Below are positions 37,301 to 46,994 of a stretch of 64,000 nucleotides of DNA, piece after piece. Below the pieces are notes generated by a model. It was given only the letters and a program-made list of their open reading frames with translations, had not been told where the DNA came from and did not search any database. Source of the DNA: Sinotaia quadrata (lineage: Eukaryota > Mollusca > Gastropoda > Architaenioglossa > Viviparidae). The DNA is taken from positions 17,471,975 through 17,535,974 of the forward strand of contig CM054183.1 of the NCBI GenBank assembly GCA_028829895.1, written 5' to 3'. Within the stretch, counting starts at the first letter, position 1. Each line of letters begins with the position of its first letter. A program made the translations under genes and the position numbers.

Positions 37301-40300
37301 TTTGAGGTACATAACATAACCTGTAAATATCAGCTTATTTGGCCAGACTTCAAAATTTGAGTGGTCTTACCTAATTATATATATATCCAAATGATTTGAA
37401 ATAATGTCTGCTATCTTTAAAAGTCATTTTACACACTATTCACAACTCTCATTAAAGATTGATGAATGATTTTATTAAGGAAAATACAGTAGAGCATTGA
37501 CTATCCAAACTAATTGGGACCAAGTTACGGTTTGGTTAATCAAATAGTTCAGATAATCAGACATGCATGAGAATAAACAGTGAAACCAAGTGTAATTATG
37601 TCCCTCAGTTAAGTTATTTTATGCAATTTGAAATATATTAACTGCCAACTCCCACACTTACAATAGACAATGATGCAGCAAGGTGACAGAGACTCTCCTG
37701 AATCTATGCAGTCGCTAAAGCCAAAATGTGATTTTTAACTCCTTTATTGATGAATTAAAATTATTTCCTTGCTATACTGCATAAATCATCAAAGAAGATA
37801 AAGGAAATGAATGCATTAAAGTAGCAGGCTTGAGAAAGATATCTTTACATTCTATTGAATAATGCCATTGTTTGCATCCAATAGATTGGAAGAGTAAACC
37901 TGCCTACATTGCGAAGACATCAGTTTTAGCTAGTTAGTATGGAAAGAGGAACAAAATTTTGTTGTTGTTGTCATTAACAGAATAAATGAACACCTAACAA
38001 AATATTTTTTTTAAGGCAAATAAAACTGCAGTCATTTTTGATTATATGCCCATCAGACCCATCTTTACTGTCTGCAAGGCATAAGGCTGGATGCTCTTTG
38101 CAGGTCCATGGTGTAATCAGCAGGAACAGTCTGTTGCCCCCCCCCCTCCATCCCAGTGTGGGACCCAAAGCAATTGCCTTGCCTGCTTTGCCCTAGGGCT
38201 GGGCATAATAGTGTTGTTTAGAAGGGTTCTCTTTATCAAGTACGAAGTTCGTAGCCATAGTTATGTGTATAAATAGGATTGTAAGAATAATGTTCATGGA
38301 TTTCAGGTGGCCAAATTTTAAATTTGTATGGAATAAATCTAACACATACTCATATGGCTTTACATTCATTCCCTTAAAAAGTAGATTTCAGTTTTTGTTT
38401 ACCACTGAAGGCAACCAAAAATTGGGATGAAGTGGAGGGAAAACCAAGACTTTTCTAATGTTTTATGATTTTCATAACTTGAAAAAAAAAAAAAAATTTT
38501 TTTGTAAAATCAATATCTTTCCAAATTCTAGGCCTTCTTCAGAATCCTGCATTTAATTTAATAAACCAATTTATTTTGAAGAGTGTTTACTGACAATTTT
38601 GTCAAAAAAAGCATCTTAGGATACAGTTTCAAACTGTTAGCAAGACCTCACAATATCTTTTAAAATTGATATTAGATCAAAGATTGTGTGAGTTTCTGAA
38701 TAAAACTGAAACATATCACGGCACAACAATAAGAACAAAGATGCCTCTTGAACTAAAACGATGTTTGTTTATAAGTCAGTAATGATATAGCTTTTAAAAT
38801 TAATGTGAGTATGGGACTGATGCATGCCAACATGATGTATCTGAAAAGTTGCTCAGTTAAAATTTGCCAAATGATAAATTATATTATTTCTATGAAGGAT
38901 AGCAAAAGAGTTTTTTGCTAATGTTTTACATGTCCTAAAATATACTGAGAACCAGTTTTTAAAATTTGCCTGACATAAATGTACATTGTGTCTGTTTAAT
39001 TAAGTAATGCTATTTCAATCAGTAAGATTTTTTTTCTAAAAATGATAAGGCAGTTTTAGAGTATGGCATGCACTCAAAATTTTCTTCTTTTTATAAAAGT
39101 AAATATTTCCAACTAATTTTTAATTTATAAAAAGAATAAAGTACTAAACAGATATTTTCATGAGCAAAATATAATTGAACTTTAATTAATGCAATAAGTA
39201 TTTTAAAAAATAAATAAATGAGGGTCATGTCAGTAAATTACAAAATTACCTCCCTTTCTGTAGCTTTGCACATTGTATAAAGACTTTTAGCAAATTAAAA
39301 AAAATATAAAGTACTTCCCCTGCTCCCATAAAAAAAAAAGTGCAGAAAAATCACACACTTAATAGCAAAATAGCATTTGTTTCAACATAATTCAAATTAT
39401 TAACATAATATTTTTAAAAAATATGAATCTAAACAGCTTTGTAATAATCATATGGTCATTTACAGTACAAATTCATTATTACACACAAACAAACTTCACC
39501 TTCTACAGCAGAAGCAGTTAAATACATATGACCCTATCAAAACCACAACACCCGAAAACACAAATGTAGCACTACAAACTTCCTAATCCTTAAACTCCTT
39601 TTCAGTCCTCCACACACTAAACAACCCATTCATTACCAAGAGAATACAAACACAACCAAGATTAGAAACTATGGCAACAGACTACAAAAGAAAGACACAG
39701 TATACTTATTGACCCCAGTCTCACCAACAGGAAAAGAATCTACTGGCATGAGTGTGGTGTACTGCACAAAGCATAGTTGCCCCAACAGACCAATGTACAC
39801 ATCATAAATATATACAAAAATCACATTTTTTAAAAAGATAACAATTACCCTGCTCTCCATCATCATGCAGCATGATATGGCAACAAACATGCATCCTCTG
39901 CAGAACAGAGAAAACAGGACAGACAACAGTACTCTCACACAGGACAGACAAAAGTACTCTGCACAAATCACACAGGACAAAGAAAACAAACATGCGTCCT
40001 GTGCAGGACAACAGTAATTCCTCACAATGCACACAGAACCAAAAAAAAAAAACCAATACTAGTGCAATTTTCTTTCACAGCCTACTGTTTCTGCCCAAAC
40101 AAAATGAATGCTGTACATTGAAACGCCATGATTTGTCTCAAGCAGAAGTCAGTTAAAACTATCAAAAATTATTATTATTGTTGTTATATCATTGTTATAA
40201 TCCTTTGGCCTATTTTGATTGCATATTTCTTCATAGATAGCTCTGTTCTGCAAATTTACACATTAGAAATATAAAAAGTCTAGTTTGATTGTATTCATCA

Positions 40301-40442
40301 GATATCAAGTTTTCATTTATCAATTCTGAACAATTATTTGATTAAATGTTTTGTTTTGGCAGATTCTGAACCACCCGTTTTAGAACCAGAGACATCTTTG
40401 GACGGTCCACCTACTAAGAAAGTGAAAGGAAGCCAGAGCTGA
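25218..40442 (+). CDS. BCL7: BCL7 family protein (SWI/SNF-BAF complex subunit), 7 coding exons
   Basis: Joined exons 25218-25309, 29388-29446, 30075-30097, 32223-32316, 33109-33279, 33937-34002 and 40363-40442 give 585 nt, 194 residues plus TGA. All junctions are GT-AG and in phase. Residues 1-51 are the conserved BCL7 N-terminal domain: [12 protein letters not shown], then a KVRKW/EKKWVT junction across exons 1-2, then IFKWVPV. Vertebrate BCL7A/B/C begin almost identically and are about 200-230 residues long, so this copy is complete. Residues 59-89 are basic, 91-146 acidic and Ser/Asn-rich, and the C-terminus ([13 protein letters not shown]) matches the terminal PP-S/T-KK motif of vertebrate paralogues. 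BCL7 proteins are nuclear accessory subunits of SWI/SNF (BAF) remodellers. The start ATG has G at -3 and C at +4, so its context is only moderate. Family identity is near certain; one invertebrate gene probably corresponds to all three vertebrate paralogues. Confidence 0.96.
25310..29387 (+). other. BCL7 intron 1 (4.08 kb)
   Basis: AT-rich, GTGAGT...TTAACAG. No array or recognisable element. The motif AATCAGTGAATGG occurs twice near 27085 and 27130. Small open frames inside are not supported. Confidence 0.85.
29388..29446 (+). CDS. BCL7: BCL7 exon 2
   Basis: Acceptor TTTTTTTAACAG, donor CAG|GTATGT. Encodes [19 protein letters not shown], the most diagnostic block of the family. Confidence 0.97.
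29447..30074 (+). other. BCL7 intron 2 (628 bp)
   Basis: AT-rich intron with no internal feature seen. Confidence 0.85.
30075..30097 (+). CDS. BCL7: BCL7 exon 3 (23-nt microexon)
   Basis: Acceptor TTATTTCAG, donor CAG|GTATGC. Completes Val51 and adds TSSEPVQ. It is needed to move from phase 1 to phase 0: skipping it would shift the frame at exon 4. Confidence 0.85.
30098..32222 (+). other. BCL7 intron 3 (2.1 kb), right half repeat-derived
   Basis: GTATGC...GGTTTAAG. The left part has no feature apart from a G-rich stretch near 30400-30418. From about 31000 it consists of diverged tandem units, annotated separately. Confidence 0.8.
31000..32090. repeat. Intronic tandem repeats with a recent 309-bp duplication
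   Basis: Diverged units of about 60-75 bp share TTTGTCTTTCACTTGTAATT, CCTGCA and ACTAACC. Within them 31301-31609 is repeated at 31621-31929 (period 320 bp). I count about three base differences over 309 nt, so this duplication is much younger than the surrounding array. Confidence 0.9.
32223..32316 (+). CDS. BCL7: BCL7 exon 4
   Basis: Acceptor GGTTTAAG, donor ATG|GTGAGA. Encodes a Lys/Gly-rich basic stretch (residues 59-89: [19 protein letters not shown]). It occupies the position of the variable lysine-rich linker of vertebrate paralogues. Confidence 0.9.
32317..33108 (+). other. BCL7 intron 4 (792 bp)
   Basis: AT-rich. The small open frame at 32466-32651 is not supported. Confidence 0.8.
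33109..33279 (+). CDS. BCL7: BCL7 exon 5
   Basis: Acceptor GATGCTGTTGTAG, donor TTG|GTGGGT. Encodes residues 91-146, rich in Ser, Asn, Glu and Asp ([14 protein letters not shown]). The alternative donor two codons later (GG|GTAATT) would hit a stop early in exon 6, so the GTGGGT donor is chosen. Confidence 0.9.
33280..33936 (+). other. BCL7 intron 5 (657 bp)
   Basis: About 33640-33850 contains four diverged copies of a ~60-bp unit carrying CTTCATTCTT(C/T)TGCCAAAATGTTT and GAGTT(G/T)TGTTATTAA. Confidence 0.8.
33937..34002 (+). CDS. BCL7: BCL7 exon 6
   Basis: Acceptor ATTTACAG, donor ATG|GTAAGT. Encodes residues 148-168, a charged stretch ([16 protein letters not shown]). Confidence 0.9.
34624..37375. 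mobile_element. Candidate DNA element with 17-bp terminal inverted repeats
   Basis: ATTAGGTAAGACCACTC at 34624-34640 is the exact reverse complement of 37359-37375. Both ends abut TATATAT sequence, compatible with a TA-type target site, although the AT richness makes the duplication ambiguous. The 2.75-kb interior has no transposase frame, so it would be non-autonomous or a decayed host copy. About 35140-35290 is CpG-richer than the rest and has ACCGGAAGT, CGGAAGTGCG and GCCATCTTGG, which resemble ETS and YY1 sites. About 36059-36380 holds a diverged direct duplication. Confidence 0.5.
36070..36375. repeat. Diverged ~185-bp direct duplication
   Basis: ACTGCAAATAGTAACAACTA and GCTAGCTTTGAACTGTTTTT occur in the same order at about 36075-36180 and 36258-36360, with small indels (an extra CTAA in copy 2, a missing TATC in copy 2). 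Confidence 0.85.
40363..40442 (+). CDS. BCL7: BCL7 exon 7 (terminal coding exon)
   Basis: Acceptor TTTTGGCAG. Encodes Asp169 (completed) to Ser194, then TGA at 40440-40442. The closing [12 protein letters not shown] matches the conserved C-terminal motif of vertebrate BCL7 proteins but ends sooner than BCL7A. Confidence 0.95.
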
Positions 40443-43400
40443 AGACTGTGTTCACTAGCTAGACATAACATTTTACAGCAGCATGTGTCGTGCATCTATT
40501 TCTATGTTTGTTTGGTGCAAGTGTGAAAGTATTGTTCTCTTGAGTTGTATTATTGACAAGCATGTGAATTGATTTGCTTTGTCAGGCATTATTACTGTTC
40601 TGAAAGACGAAGGTTGATAACAGGTGTGGAGGGTGTATGTTTTCTGGGTGTATCTTATTAGGTTTCAACATTTTTTTGTGTATAACTTCTGTTTACTTCA
40701 TATAGCAGCTGTTTGAGATTCTGTTGAACATTTAACTTGTCAAATCTAATATTTATATGCTGTTTTGTGTGTGCTTGTGCATTTGGTTGTATGTTGGTTG
40801 GATGCTATGGCGAACAAACCAATTCAAAGAAGTCTTTTTGAAATACATGTACTTTTAAGTGTTAATGGCTCTGGAAGTATCCATTTGATTGTTGGTATTT
40901 TCCTTTTAATCCTGAGAGCTCATGGCTAGAGGCTTTGTGAAAACTTTTATTCACTCCATTTATTTGTCTCATTTTTAATTTGATACCTTAATTAGGCATT
41001 GAGGGTTGAAGGTTGTGAAACAGTTTCAGGAGAGGCTGCATTGTTAATTTGCTGACACTGTTTTGTATTTTATCTCATCTCAGCTTTGGTGACCATCAAA
41101 CAAGTCTTATTGTATATTTAATTCTGAGGCAATTATATAAGTACTATTTTACAGTGCTGGGATTCAGTGGACACATGAGTTTGAAATACTATATATACAC
41201 TCGAGTATTTTCGAGGAATTTATTTCCCCAATTTGAGTACCCCTGAATATCTAGAAAGCTCTGAAAATTCCTGCTCACAGTTTTTTCCCAAAGGTACTAT
41301 TACATTGAGTTTGAAAAGAAAGCTTACTTCTTACTAGGCTGACTTTAAGCTGAAAGTGATAGAATTTGCAGAAAGTCATGGCAATTCCAAAACCTTGCAA
41401 GAAATGCTGAAAAGCAAGGAGAGGGAATACTTTTCCATTTCATTTCCAGCTCCTGAAGAAAAACTAAATGAATGGATTTTAACCCAGCAGCAGAATGGTT
41501 GCATTATTACCTGAGGATCTATTCAAATTCATGCCTTTCAATTGAAAAATGTCGCAGCATGCCAAAATCATATAAATTTCTTGCATCTGCAGGTTGGTCA
41601 GTCATTTTATGAACCAGTTGCCAGCGCACATAAACTTCATAGAAATCATTAACAGTGACAAACTTATTTTTACAGTAGCAATCTTGAGCATGTCTTTTCA
41701 CCCAAACATACTAGTGACCAATTGAATTAATAAATTCCCAGCTAGTGAATGAACCATTTCAGCTAAACAGTGAAAAAACACTGAAATTGATAAATCCTTA
41801 TGGTTATTGACCAAAATAATATTTGTAACAACAGCGCAAACATCTTAACTCATACAGAGACACTGGCCATATAGTGTATGAAGTTTGTTTCCAAGGCATG
41901 GTTTAAGTGGGTAAAAAAAATGCTCCCATCTTGGGTATTGTTTCAATCATATTTGTTCATTTGCTTTGCTTAATATATCATAATTATTGTATTACCTAGA
42001 TATGTTTAAAGTACTTTTACTGTTAAATTTATGTAGTTGATGTCTTTTTTATAATTAGAATTTAGCATAGATGTTTTTAAGCAACTTTGTAATTATCTTC
42101 TAACTTTTCATTCATTAAGTCCTAAAGTCTAGGGGGTCAACTCAGTCGGACTGACATATACTCAAGTATACAATGTAGCATTTGTAAACAGTTTAAAAAA
42201 GAAATTAATATTCAGTAAGAACTAACAGTAAATTTCACCATTGTGTGTGTCTGTATATTTGTAAAATGTACTGTTATTTTCATGTATGTGGGTTATATGC
42301 AATACTATATTGCAGACCATCTAAGCTAGTTTCACCATTGCAACTACTATTTTCATATACTAAAAACAGTCTGTTAAAGCAAAAAGAAATATATTGTGCA
42401 TGTCTAAACTCACTGAAATTGTCTACAAGTATGTTTCTCAGTGGTTGCTATGAACTGTGGAAAATATGAGCATGTTATCTGTCAAAGTGATGTACATTTA
42501 CATTCTCATTGTAATTCCCCACCCCCTTACAATGAACAGTCGTTCACACATTGCCTGCCCCTGCCTTCATCACTCAAGACATTACTCATTGCCTGAGCAT
42601 ATTTCTTGTATATATGAACATTCGTCCACACAGAAGAGGAGAAAATTTGTTTTTAATTTTTGCCTGTAGTATATTTTGGAGGACAGATTACATGCACTGA
42701 TGTTAGACTAAAATTATTGAATGTAAAGGATATAACTACTGAGAGGAATTTTAGGCTTGGACTGATACCATTAGTAATACATATAGTATATTGTTCTTAT
42801 ACTTTGGATTAGTAATGTTAAATTCTCTGTCAATATGATTATGTTCATTTATTTATCTAAATTATCATATTTAAAATAAATGCCTTGTCTAACATCTAAT
42901 TCCTGACCTGATATATATAAAAGCAAAAATTGCAGCACTTAACAACATCTTTCATGGTATTCATTCATCATGAACAGTTGGCATATAGAATGACTTATCT
43001 ATGTGTAGTCTACAGCATAAATTCACAATTTGGCTTTTTCTTAGAAAAATAGCACAAATGCTTTAGCAACATAAATTAAAAATGTTTGTTACTACTCTGT
43101 ATAATTTTATATATTGTTAATTTAATAGCTATTGAATTGTGAACTGTTGAATAAACTTGCATTCATGATAACTACTAGAATTGGACAAATCAGCAGCAAT
43201 ATTTGTATTGTCATTTCATGTCTGGCATTTTTAATTCATGTATCTTTCATGTCTCCAAGTCTGCCATTGATTTTTATATATTCATTCTTGTCTGTGGGTG
43301 GTATGTTAGATTGTCTTATATTACTTGTGTTTGAAAGTATTTTTCATTATTGAAAATTTGTTGGGACCTGTTTAATTGTAAATAGAAATAAAAATGGATA

Positions 43401-44220
43401 TTTAATACCTACACAAAAACAGTAGCTGTAAAAAGTTCAATGGGTTTTAAGAGAAAGTTTCCATGCCTGCATTAGAAAGCATTTTGGGTTATATTGGGTT
43501 TGAGTTCTTTTGTGGTGGTGTTGGTTCTGGTGTGCATGTCTTTGAAATTTGTAAATACTGGAAGATATTTTTCTCAATTAAACTTAAGCACTATCAATGA
43601 GCAAACACGTTTAAAATTTCTTTTAGGTTTGGTTAGTAATTGTCTGGAATTGATGTCTGATGTGTTGATGTCTTTACAGTAGATATTAATATTTTTTGCA
43701 GGATGCAATTCTTGCCTTTAACTCTTAACATCTCAGAAGTACTGCATAATGTAAAAATTTGATGATCAAGAAACATTAAGAATTATCAGCATCAAATATT
43801 ACTTTAGAGAGAAAAATGCTTACAAGCTCTTTATTTTCCTGGCTAACTTTTAGCGAAACAGCATGTCTTTTCAATGCAAAAATATTTCAAATCGGTTTTG
43901 CTTTTATTTTCAGATTGCAACTCACAACTTCCAATTTCTTGATAAAGAATTGAATGGAGTATGAAATGACAAAATGCATTTTCTATTTTACTCTTCTTTT
44001 CTGCCAATAGATATCAGTTCTTTTAAATAATTTTTATCATTGATTAGAAGAAAGTTTCCATTCAGTTGTCTAAAAAAAAACCTAACTTGTGTACCAATTA
44101 AAATGACACTTGTGTCTGCACCCAGACAAAAGATGTGCTTTGTTCAGACATTGTCTAATCTTAAAATACTTTCCTGGATATATCTAGGCTTTAGACTATA
44201 ACCAAGCACATTTATTTCTT
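40443..44220. other. BCL7 3' UTR and downstream intergenic DNA
   Basis: The 3' UTR must begin at 40443. AATAAA hexamers appear only from about 41728 onwards (then near 42875, 43150 and 43387), so the UTR is either long or uses a variant signal. The pogo-like fossil at 41338 lies inside this interval. Other open frames are not supported. Confidence 0.5.
41338..41655 (+). pseudogene. Decayed pogo/Tigger-like transposase fragment
   Basis: One frame reads FKLKVIEFAESHGNSKTL (from 41344), which fits the N-terminal helix-turn-helix of pogo/Tigger-type transposases (family pattern FKLkVIefAeehGN). It continues in frame to EEKLNEWILTQQQNG (41455-41499), which fits the following CENPB-type HTH (eeLleWi...rqnG). 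A TGA at 41518-41520 breaks it. After a frame change, an ASAGW near 41585 and an HFMN near 41604 fit the next conserved GW..RFM block. TAG directly precedes 41338. No catalytic domain, start codon or terminal repeats are visible. It is an old broken copy with no expected function. Confidence 0.6.
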
Positions 44221-44257
44221 CGTATATATATATATATATGTGTGTGTGTGTGCGCGC
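44221..44257. repeat. (TA)n(TG)n(CG)n alternating pyrimidine-purine tract
   Basis: 37 nt of uninterrupted pyrimidine-purine alternation passes from TA through TG to CGCGC. Such a tract can adopt left-handed Z-DNA under negative supercoiling. Confidence 0.9.
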
Positions 44258-45392
44258 CAGGTTGTGCTGTTGAAAAAAAGTAAAGTTCAAAAAGTTCTAA
44301 CTTGAGCAGTATCATGCACTAATTACCAATTACATCAAAATCCTTATATGATGAATTTTGTACCATGATCAGCCATGAGTTGTTCAGAGTTAAATGCACT
44401 GAAGTTCTGAAGCATTTACTTAAATTCATATTCCAGCATAAGACAATTTGTTATGTGATCCCAAAATATTTGTTTCTTTATGAGTTCCTAATATCTCAAG
44501 GGCGTCAAAAAGGTCTGAATCTCTCAGGCTGTTTCTTAAACATTAATTTAGGAGACTCATATTTATTTGTTATATACTGAGTTAACTTTTTTGTTTGTTT
44601 GTTTTTGTTGGTAGTTTCTGTGTTGTACTTGCTATTAATTATCACTGTTGATCTTTGTTATTTTTGTTTCAATACAGAAAACTCATTATATTGACTTGGT
44701 CATTCAGATTTGTTTTTGATAATCTGAGCCCCACAATGCTGATAGTAATACAACAAAAACCTTAATGCATACCCAAATTTCAGTGAACAACTTTTCAGTC
44801 CTAGCCATAGAAATAAACAATTTTAATTCTACATTTAAAGTCATCTTTTCACATTCTGCTGTGCATGCAGCCTGCTTGCAGTCTTGTCTTTGTGTGGGAT
44901 TGATTTTCAGTTGATAATCCAAACTGTCAGAAAAGTTTAATCTATTAGTGATTATTTTTTTTAAAATTAAATTTACTAGTAGTTATAACTCCTTAGCAAG
45001 AAATTCTTTTTCACAGGTTGCACTTCCAGGGTTACTCAGATGTACTCATGTAGGGAAATATAAACTGCATTTTGGAAGACTTATGGAGTAAAATTACCTG
45101 TTTAATAAGTGAACATACAATCATTGCATTTAACAAACAAAAATTCTGGTGGTGGTGGGAATGGAATACACGTTAGTGCTAATAATAGTAATATGACATA
45201 CCAGTACCTCTTTGTACTATTACTACTGATTTCCCAAAATCATTTTGGCATAGGAAAAAATCTAATAATATTTGCATTTCATCTTTCTATTGTCCTTTAT
45301 AATATTTTTTCCAAAACATTGTTTTTAATTGAGAAAATCAACTCCCTCACTTTTTTTTAAATAGGTACAAAATCATTCAAGTTATGTAAACT
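44258..45392. other. No feature seen
   Basis: AT-rich intergenic DNA. Open frames on both strands are not supported. Confidence 0.5.
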
Positions 45393-46430
45393 TTTATATC
45401 ATATTTTTATATGTATTTAATGATACAAAGACCATTTTGTTAAAAAAAATAAATACATGTGACATGCACTCCTTCATTATTGGTATTATTTAATTAATAA
45501 TTCTCCCACAAGACTTACATATCTATTACTTGGCAGATTATAAGGGTGTCATAAAACTACTCTTTACACAATAAGATAGGCATTTTACTGTCACTTAATG
45601 TTTCTCTGCAGGTGGAAATTTCTTATTAAAGGAGTAATAAAAATTCATCTATTTATATTAACGAACCCCCCATCCATCCACCCACTATTACTCCAACATA
45701 TAGTTTAATATGTACAAGGTTAATAAATGAGAAAATTATTTGACATCAATATTCACGAATCAACATTCAATTCCAATACTTATCAATCTTATATTCTAAC
45801 ATATAATAGAGTGATATAATAGTTCGATGACATAAGCAGCAACAGTCCTTAGCATGCTTTTGTAACGATGTCACAAGTTTATTGTTCATGATAAAATAGT
45901 CAATCTTCCACTTGCTCTGCTAAGCATGTTGTAGAATTTTCCAACATTATAAATCCCTCAAGATTTATCTGGACACATTTTCCCCATATTAGCTTCTCAA
46001 GTAGACAGTCACAGTAACAAACTTCTAGTACTTTTGCTAGAAAGTTCCATAGTGGAGTTGGGCACAGTGAATCATCACAACTGCCACACTCTAGGATAGA
46101 ACCTTCTCAAATCCACCACAAGCAATCAAAGAAAATAGAGAAAGAAAGAAAAAGGCTTGTTCCTTTCTGAAACGTCATATCAAAGAGCAATGCTAAGTTC
46201 CAAGTTTAATCATCTCTATTCTCCATTATTTCTTAAATAATTCTCAACTTAAAATTCATGCAACAGTATTTATTAGCCCAATACATCCGTGAAACAATAA
46301 ATACAACATAATCAATTATGAACGTGTTTCTGCTACAAACAATGCTGTGTTTAATATATTACATACATGTATCATAATTCACAACTGTAGGAATAATAGT
46401 CTTTTCACATAATACGTTTTTACAATATAA
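45393..46430. other. Left part of a repeat-containing interval
   Basis: A stretch at about 45393-45442 (TATTTAATGATACAAAGACC) has a diverged direct counterpart at about 46859-46911 (CATTTAATGTTACAAAGACC). Between them lies inserted-looking DNA, including CCATCCATCCACC at about 45671 and the copy-B repeat. No coding sequence seen. Confidence 0.45.
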
Positions 46431-46994
46431 CATATCAATAGCACAGTATAGGAAATATTTCTAAGATCATTCTCTCTCAATCAATCAGTTAACTCACCAT
46501 TCAGCTAATGATCGCTTCTCATGACTGGACTTGAGTTACGTCAAAATCAAAGTGATTAGAATATAGAACTTTCTTCAACAGGTAAGTTTCGATCTCCACC
46601 CATTGGCTAGTTCATTATTTGTAAACTTCAAACTGTTGGATTACAAAAATTACTAATCCACTCTGGACTGGCTTGGATTACATCAACAAGTTCCAGCACA
46701 TTCTTTACTCGAGTTATTTTAACTCTGGTACTTAACAAAAAATATCATTATGTGCAGTACACAAAGGTCATGTAACGTTGACAATTAACAACTATATAAT
46801 AATTAAGTTTTAAAATAGGGACAAGCAAATTTACTCTGTTACAATACCCCTCACACATTTTTATATCTTATTTTTACTGGCATTTAATGTTACAAAGACC
46901 CTCAAATTTCAAGCAAAGTAATTATACATATGGTATTGTACTTGTTGATTTTCTATTTTCTTTGATTGCTTGTGGTGGATTTGAGAAGGTTCTA
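46097..46994. repeat. Perfect 43-bp inverted repeat around an 812-bp spacer
   Basis: 46097-46139 (TAGAACCTTCTCAAATCCAC...) is the exact reverse complement of 46952-46994. Similarity stops abruptly at both arm ends. The spacer contains dispersed repeat copy B. Confidence 0.9.
46431..46844. mobile_element. Dispersed repeat, copy B
   Basis: Partner of the 9481-9890 segment, same orientation, diverged but collinear. The right end is CTCTGTTACA, against CTCCGCCACA in copy A. No coding domain. Confidence 0.65.

Larger units (their letters stand above)
34003..40362 (+). other. BCL7 intron 6 (6.36 kb)
   Basis: Hosts the candidate TIR element at 34624-37375. From 37376 to 40362 I see no gene. A C9 run lies near 38139, and short repeats containing CAGGACAGACAA and AAACATGC(A/G)TCCT lie at about 39880-40010. 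Intron ends TTTTGGCAG. Confidence 0.8.

Noticed and set aside
38091..38276. Pro/Cys-rich frame with a C-run, possibly a retroposon fragment
   Set aside because: The reverse strand loosely recalls repeat-derived sequence, but I found no domain, second copy or target duplication in the window.
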